A stretch of DNA of 8,743 bases. Source: CAZESH01 sp964514665. Lineage in GTDB: Bacteria; Bacillota; Bacilli; Paenibacillales; KCTC-25726. The position numbers and the translations under genes were made by a program. The notes under the pieces are model-generated. The model worked only from the letters and a program-made list of their open reading frames with translations, did no database searches and had not been told where the DNA came from. The stretch spans positions 1 to 8,743 of the forward strand of contig CAZESH010000179.1 in NCBI GenBank assembly GCA_964514665.1, in the 5' to 3' direction. This document shows, in pieces, positions 6,774 through 8,743 of the stretch (within the stretch, counting starts at the first letter, position 1; every line of letters starts with the position of its first letter).

Positions 6774-6797
6774 TGTTTTACCCTGTATTGTAACACA
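6774..6797. promoter_or_regulatory. Inverted repeat between the regulator and larA-like genes, operator candidate
   Basis: TGTTTTAC (6774-6781) and GTAACACA (6790-6797) are inverted repeats matching at seven of eight positions, with an 8-base spacer. A minus-strand TACAAT at 6787-6792, a good -10 hexamer for the regulator gene, lies within the repeat; no good -35 accompanies it. The site could let the divergent regulator control itself and the larA-like gene. Confidence 0.4.
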
Positions 6798-6842
6798 ACA
6801 ACCCGCGCACCACATGAAAAGAAAACCATGCAAAGGGACATA

Positions 6843-8117
6843 ATGAAAAAAACGATGCCATGCCGGGGAGGAATATTTATTTACAAGTTTACACTGCCAT
6901 ACGGAACATATGAAATCGGGCTTGCTTTACCCGCAGCCGCGCAAGTGGATTGGCTTTCTTATCAAAATCCCTCACCCGCAACAGATGCGCGCCGGATCAT
7001 TCTGGATGCGCTTGATGCCCCAGTAGGTTCACCCCGCTTAAGACAATTGGCCGTAGGTAAAAAGAACGCCGCCATCGTCATCAGCGATTCCACCCGTTTG
7101 GCGCCGAGCAGCCTGTTTCTGCCCGAGTTAATTGCTGAATTGCAACAAGCCGGAATGCAGGATGATCAAATCAAGATTATCGTTGCCTTGGGAGCTCACC
7201 GCCAGCTTTCCAAAGAAGAGTTGTCATTGCTTACGGGAGAGCGCATTTTTCATAAAATCGGCGTTTTTAACCATTCCTCCGACAGCAGGGATTGCGTTTA
7301 TCTGGGCACGACCTCCAGGGGAACGCCTGTAGAAATCAACCGGCTTGTCGCGGAATCCGAGCTCCTCATTTTAACTGGGAATATCGAGCCGCACCGCTTG
7401 GCCGGGATGTCCGGGGGAGTCAAAGCGCTCGTTCCCGGTGTGGCCTCCTTGCGCTGCATCGAGCATAACCATGGACTTTCAATGTCTGAAAAAGCCCGGA
7501 TTGGCGATACGGATAACGCTGTTCATGAGGATTTGACGGAATCTCTTAAGTTTATGCCGGTTGATTTTATGCTGAATGTGATTGCAGGCCATGACAAGAA
7601 TATCATCTCCGCCGTATCGGGAAGCGTGACCGAGGCTCATCGGCATGCTGTCGAGCTGGCTAAATCGCTTTTTATTTCCCGCAAGGAAGTCTCCTATGAC
7701 CTGGTGATCGCCTCGGCCGGCGGACATCCGAAGGACATGCAGTTGTATCAGTCTGTGAAATCGCTGGAAAATGCCGCAGCAGCAGCCAAGCCGGGAAGTC
7801 CGATTTTTTTTGCCGCACAATGCGGAGAGGGTTTCGGAAATCCACTATTTGAGCAATGGGTCGAATCCTTCAGTCTGAAGCAAGCAGTTGACGAGCTGCA
7901 AAAAAAATTTCGTTTGGGTCCGCACAAAATTTTACAGCTGTACAATATTGTTTCCAGCAACCCCGTTTATTTTTACTCGGAGCTGCCGGAACACAGCGTC
8001 AATCGCTGTCTGCTGCACTATGTACAAAACCCCCGGGAAACGCTTCTCGAGCTTGCCTCGGAACAAGCTCCGCGAATCGCCGTTATGCCTCATGCAGCCT
8101 TAACTTTTTTGGAATGA
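6843..8117 (+). CDS. larA: LarA-type nickel-pincer 2-hydroxyacid racemase (lactate racemase family)
   Basis: LarA enzymes use a covalently bound nickel-pincer nucleotide to racemise or epimerise 2-hydroxyacids by hydride transfer; the founding member interconverts D- and L-lactate. From ATG 6843 the product has 424 residues, the family's usual length. Residues matching the functional set of Lactobacillus plantarum LarA are visible: SDSTRLAP with D82 and R85, GAHR with H119, GNIEPHRLAGMSGGVK with H184 and the cofactor-binding lysine K194, H210, and YQSVK with Q303 and K306. All key positions are therefore intact. No larB, larC or larE cofactor genes are in the window, so the cofactor must be made elsewhere. 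Substrate specificity cannot be read from the sequence, as many homologues act on acids other than lactate. The start is uncertain: ATG 6828, ATG 6843 (AAAGGG upstream) and a possible ATT at 6879 are in frame. Confidence 0.88.
   Translation: MKKTMPCRGGIFIYKFTLPYGTYEIGLALPAAAQVDWLSYQNPSPATDARRIILDALDAPVGSPRLRQLAVGKKNAAIVISDSTRLAPSSLFLPELIAELQQAGMQDDQIKIIVALGAHRQLSKEELSLLTGERIFHKIGVFNHSSDSRDCVYLGTTSRGTPVEINRLVAESELLILTGNIEPHRLAGMSGGVKALVPGVASLRCIEHNHGLSMSEKARIGDTDNAVHEDLTESLKFMPVDFMLNVIAGHDKNIISAVSGSVTEAHRHAVELAKSLFISRKEVSYDLVIASAGGHPKDMQLYQSVKSLENAAAAAKPGSPIFFAAQCGEGFGNPLFEQWVESFSLKQAVDELQKKFRLGPHKILQLYNIVSSNPVYFYSELPEHSVNRCLLHYVQNPRETLLELASEQAPRIAVMPHAALTFLE
6865..6881 (+). promoter_or_regulatory. 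Strong internal Shine-Dalgarno with a possible ATT start of the larA-like gene
   Basis: GGGGAGG (6865-6871) is followed after seven bases by an in-frame ATT (6879-6881), with no ATG, GTG or TTG at a suitable distance. Starting there would place LPY at residues 6-8, about where I recall it in L. plantarum LarA, and give 412 residues. The ATG at 6843 has only AAAGGG upstream. Confidence 0.35.
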
Positions 8118-8142
8118 GAAAAGGCAGCCTGGAAGGGCTGCC
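8118..8142 (-). terminator. Rho-independent terminator of the DUF1657 gene, between convergent genes
   Basis: GGCAGCC (8136-8142 on the minus strand) pairs with GGCTGCC (8123-8129) around a six-base loop, and the minus-strand transcript continues with TTTTCTC. It lies 22 bases after the DUF1657 stop and directly abuts the larA-like stop codon. On the plus strand the same hairpin has no U-tract, so it would stop larA-like transcripts less efficiently. Confidence 0.8.
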
Positions 8143-8164
8143 TGGAAAGCTTCATTTCATTTCA

Positions 8165-8371
8165 TTAAAAACCTTTATATTGAGGTTCTTCATTCTCTAT
8201 TTGCTGAACGCGTCCTTCCACTTGTTGGATTACCTGCTGCGTAGTGTTGGCGGCATTTTCAAACATCGTCTTGGCTTCCTGGTTTTGCGTATTCAGCGCA
8301 AATTGCTCGAGGCTGGCTTGAGCGCTTTTAAGTGAAGCCACACAAGTTTTAACTTGAGATGCTACGGTCAT
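8165..8371 (-). CDS. DUF1657 family small spore-associated protein
   Basis: The product is a 68-residue protein rich in Gln, Ala and Asn that begins MTVASQVKTCVASLKSAQAS and ends with a charged tail, QQIENEEPQYKGF. It appears wholly helical, with no membrane segment or signal peptide. It resembles the DUF1657 family, whose genes are typically found with spoVA-type operons in spore formers, including those linked to spore heat resistance. Its biochemical role is unknown. The start is ATG at 8371 rather than the GTG at 8380, because GTG 8380 lies inside a very strong Shine-Dalgarno, AGGAGGTGATC (8375-8385). A sigma-G-like promoter at 8403-8433 and the divergent spoVAC gene both point to expression in the forespore. 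It is closed by its own terminator and appears monocistronic. Confidence 0.82.
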   Translation of the reverse strand: MTVASQVKTCVASLKSAQASLEQFALNTQNQEAKTMFENAANTTQQVIQQVEGRVQQIENEEPQYKGF

Positions 8372-8374
8372 ATT

Positions 8375-8385
8375 GATCACCTCCT
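8375..8385 (-). promoter_or_regulatory. Very strong ribosome binding site of the DUF1657 gene
   Basis: AGGAGGTGATC on the minus strand is an 11-base uninterrupted complement to the conserved 16S rRNA 3' end (GATCACCTCCT). The AGGAGG core ends eight bases before ATG 8371. It rules out GTG 8380 as the start and predicts high translation. Confidence 0.75.
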
Positions 8386-8402
8386 GCCCGATTTGTCTAT
8401 TC

Positions 8403-8433
8403 TAATATGGCAATTCAGCAAACAAATCATTAA
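8403..8433 (-). promoter_or_regulatory. Sigma-G-like forespore promoter of the DUF1657 gene
   Basis: On the minus strand CATATTA (8403-8409) fully matches the -10 consensus CATWHTA of forespore sigma-G. TTAATG (8428-8433) matches most of the -35 consensus, at exactly 18 bases spacing. The inferred start near 8396 leaves a short leader containing the ribosome binding site. Sigma-F recognises similar sequences and cannot be excluded. Confidence 0.6.
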
Positions 8434-8531
8434 TGGAATTTTTCGTGAATGAAGCGCTGTTTGAAACATTCATAAGTTCAGGCCTTTTTACAAATAATCT
8501 TATACATGACAAAACACAAGGGGATGGGAGC

Positions 8532-8743
8532 ATGGCTAACAACAAGAAAAAGAAACTGACTCCGGTTCAGCAGCAGTATCAGCAGCTCGCCAAAGCGAAT
8601 GAACCTAAAAGACCCATGGTAAGAAACAGCCTCCGGGCGTTTTTTACCGGAGGCGCCATTTGTTTGATCGGCCAAGGCCTGCAGGAGATGTTTATCCATT
8701 ATTTTCACTTCACCAAAGAAACGGCCAGCAGTCCGACCGTAGC
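8532..8743 (+). CDS. spoVAC: Stage V sporulation protein AC (SpoVAC), partial, C-terminus beyond right edge
   Basis: SpoVAC is an inner-membrane component of the SpoVA machinery that moves dipicolinic acid into the developing spore and out again at germination; the B. subtilis protein also behaves as a mechanosensitive channel. The 70 visible codons begin MANNKKKKLTPVQQQYQQLA and continue with EPKRPMVRNSLRAFFTGGAI, then a hydrophobic segment, CLIGQGLQEMFI, which starts the first membrane helix. The basic, proline-containing N-terminus followed by the first helix is typical of the family. The start is ATG at 8532, with AAGGGG (8518-8523) eight bases upstream. spoVAD and spoVAE-type genes would be expected to follow outside the window. 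I found no convincing sigma-G promoter before it, although its divergent partner has one. Confidence 0.88.
   Translation, partial: MANNKKKKLTPVQQQYQQLAKANEPKRPMVRNSLRAFFTGGAICLIGQGLQEMFIHYFHFTKETASSPTV
8629..8654 (+). repeat. Perfect inverted repeat inside the spoVAC coding region
   Basis: GCCTCCGG (8629-8636) and CCGGAGGC (8647-8654) form an eight-base perfect stem around a ten-base loop containing a run of six T. It lies near codons 33-41 of spoVAC. It could be an mRNA hairpin affecting early translation, or chance. Confidence 0.4.

Noticed and set aside
8446..8502. Sigma-G promoter for spoVAC from TGAATG (8446-8451) or AATCTTA (8496-8502)
   Set aside because: No -35 and -10 pair has acceptable spacing: TGAATG lacks a CATWHTA at 17-18 bases and AATCTTA lacks a -35. 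The promoter may still exist in a degenerate form.
8478..8708. A 76-codon minus-strand open frame opposite spoVAC
   Set aside because: It is antisense to a clear SpoVAC N-terminus, has no Shine-Dalgarno match noted and no recognisable domain.

Overview
The window looks like chromosomal DNA from an endospore-forming Bacillota, most likely Paenibacillus or a close relative. Three things support this: the gene order hprK-lgt-ppaX-yvoF-like-hisZ, a spoVAC homologue beside a DUF1657 gene, and Shine-Dalgarno sequences of the GGAGG type throughout. The taxonomic call is an inference from gene content and order. No rRNA, tRNA, CRISPR array, insertion sequence or phage gene is visible, and no gene-free stretch exceeds about 200 bases.

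From the left edge to about 6.75 kb every gene lies on the minus strand. In transcription order, a PucR/CdaR-type regulator (start 6746) is followed by a weak terminator. Next comes a stand-alone MsmX/UgpC-type sugar ABC transporter ATPase (start 5451), closed by a strong terminator at 4280-4317. After it comes a compact cluster: HPr kinase/phosphorylase (hprK), prolipoprotein diacylglyceryl transferase (lgt), pyrophosphatase PpaX (TTG start) and a hexapeptide-repeat acyltransferase that overlaps ppaX by 4 bases. hisZ then starts from its own well-formed sigma-A-type promoter and runs off the left edge, presumably at the head of a histidine operon.

On the plus strand, a LarA-type nickel-pincer 2-hydroxyacid racemase gene (larA-like) is transcribed divergently from the PucR/CdaR-type gene. 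A near-perfect inverted repeat lies between the two. The larA-like gene converges on a small minus-strand DUF1657 gene that has a good sigma-G-like promoter and an unusually complete Shine-Dalgarno. Divergent from that gene, spoVAC runs off the right edge, presumably at the head of a spoVA-type operon for dipicolinic acid transport in the forespore.

Functionally the centre of the window concerns carbon control and sugar uptake. HprK phosphorylates HPr on serine and dephosphorylates it again, PpaX removes the pyrophosphate produced by the dephosphorylation, and the MsmX-type ATPase energises sugar importers encoded elsewhere. The flanks are histidine biosynthesis on the left and sporulation on the right. 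Most of this is conserved housekeeping material. The less ordinary parts are the larA/regulator pair and its intergenic operator candidate, a possible ATT start for the larA-like gene, and the DUF1657/spoVAC divergent pair. I found no clearly new system.
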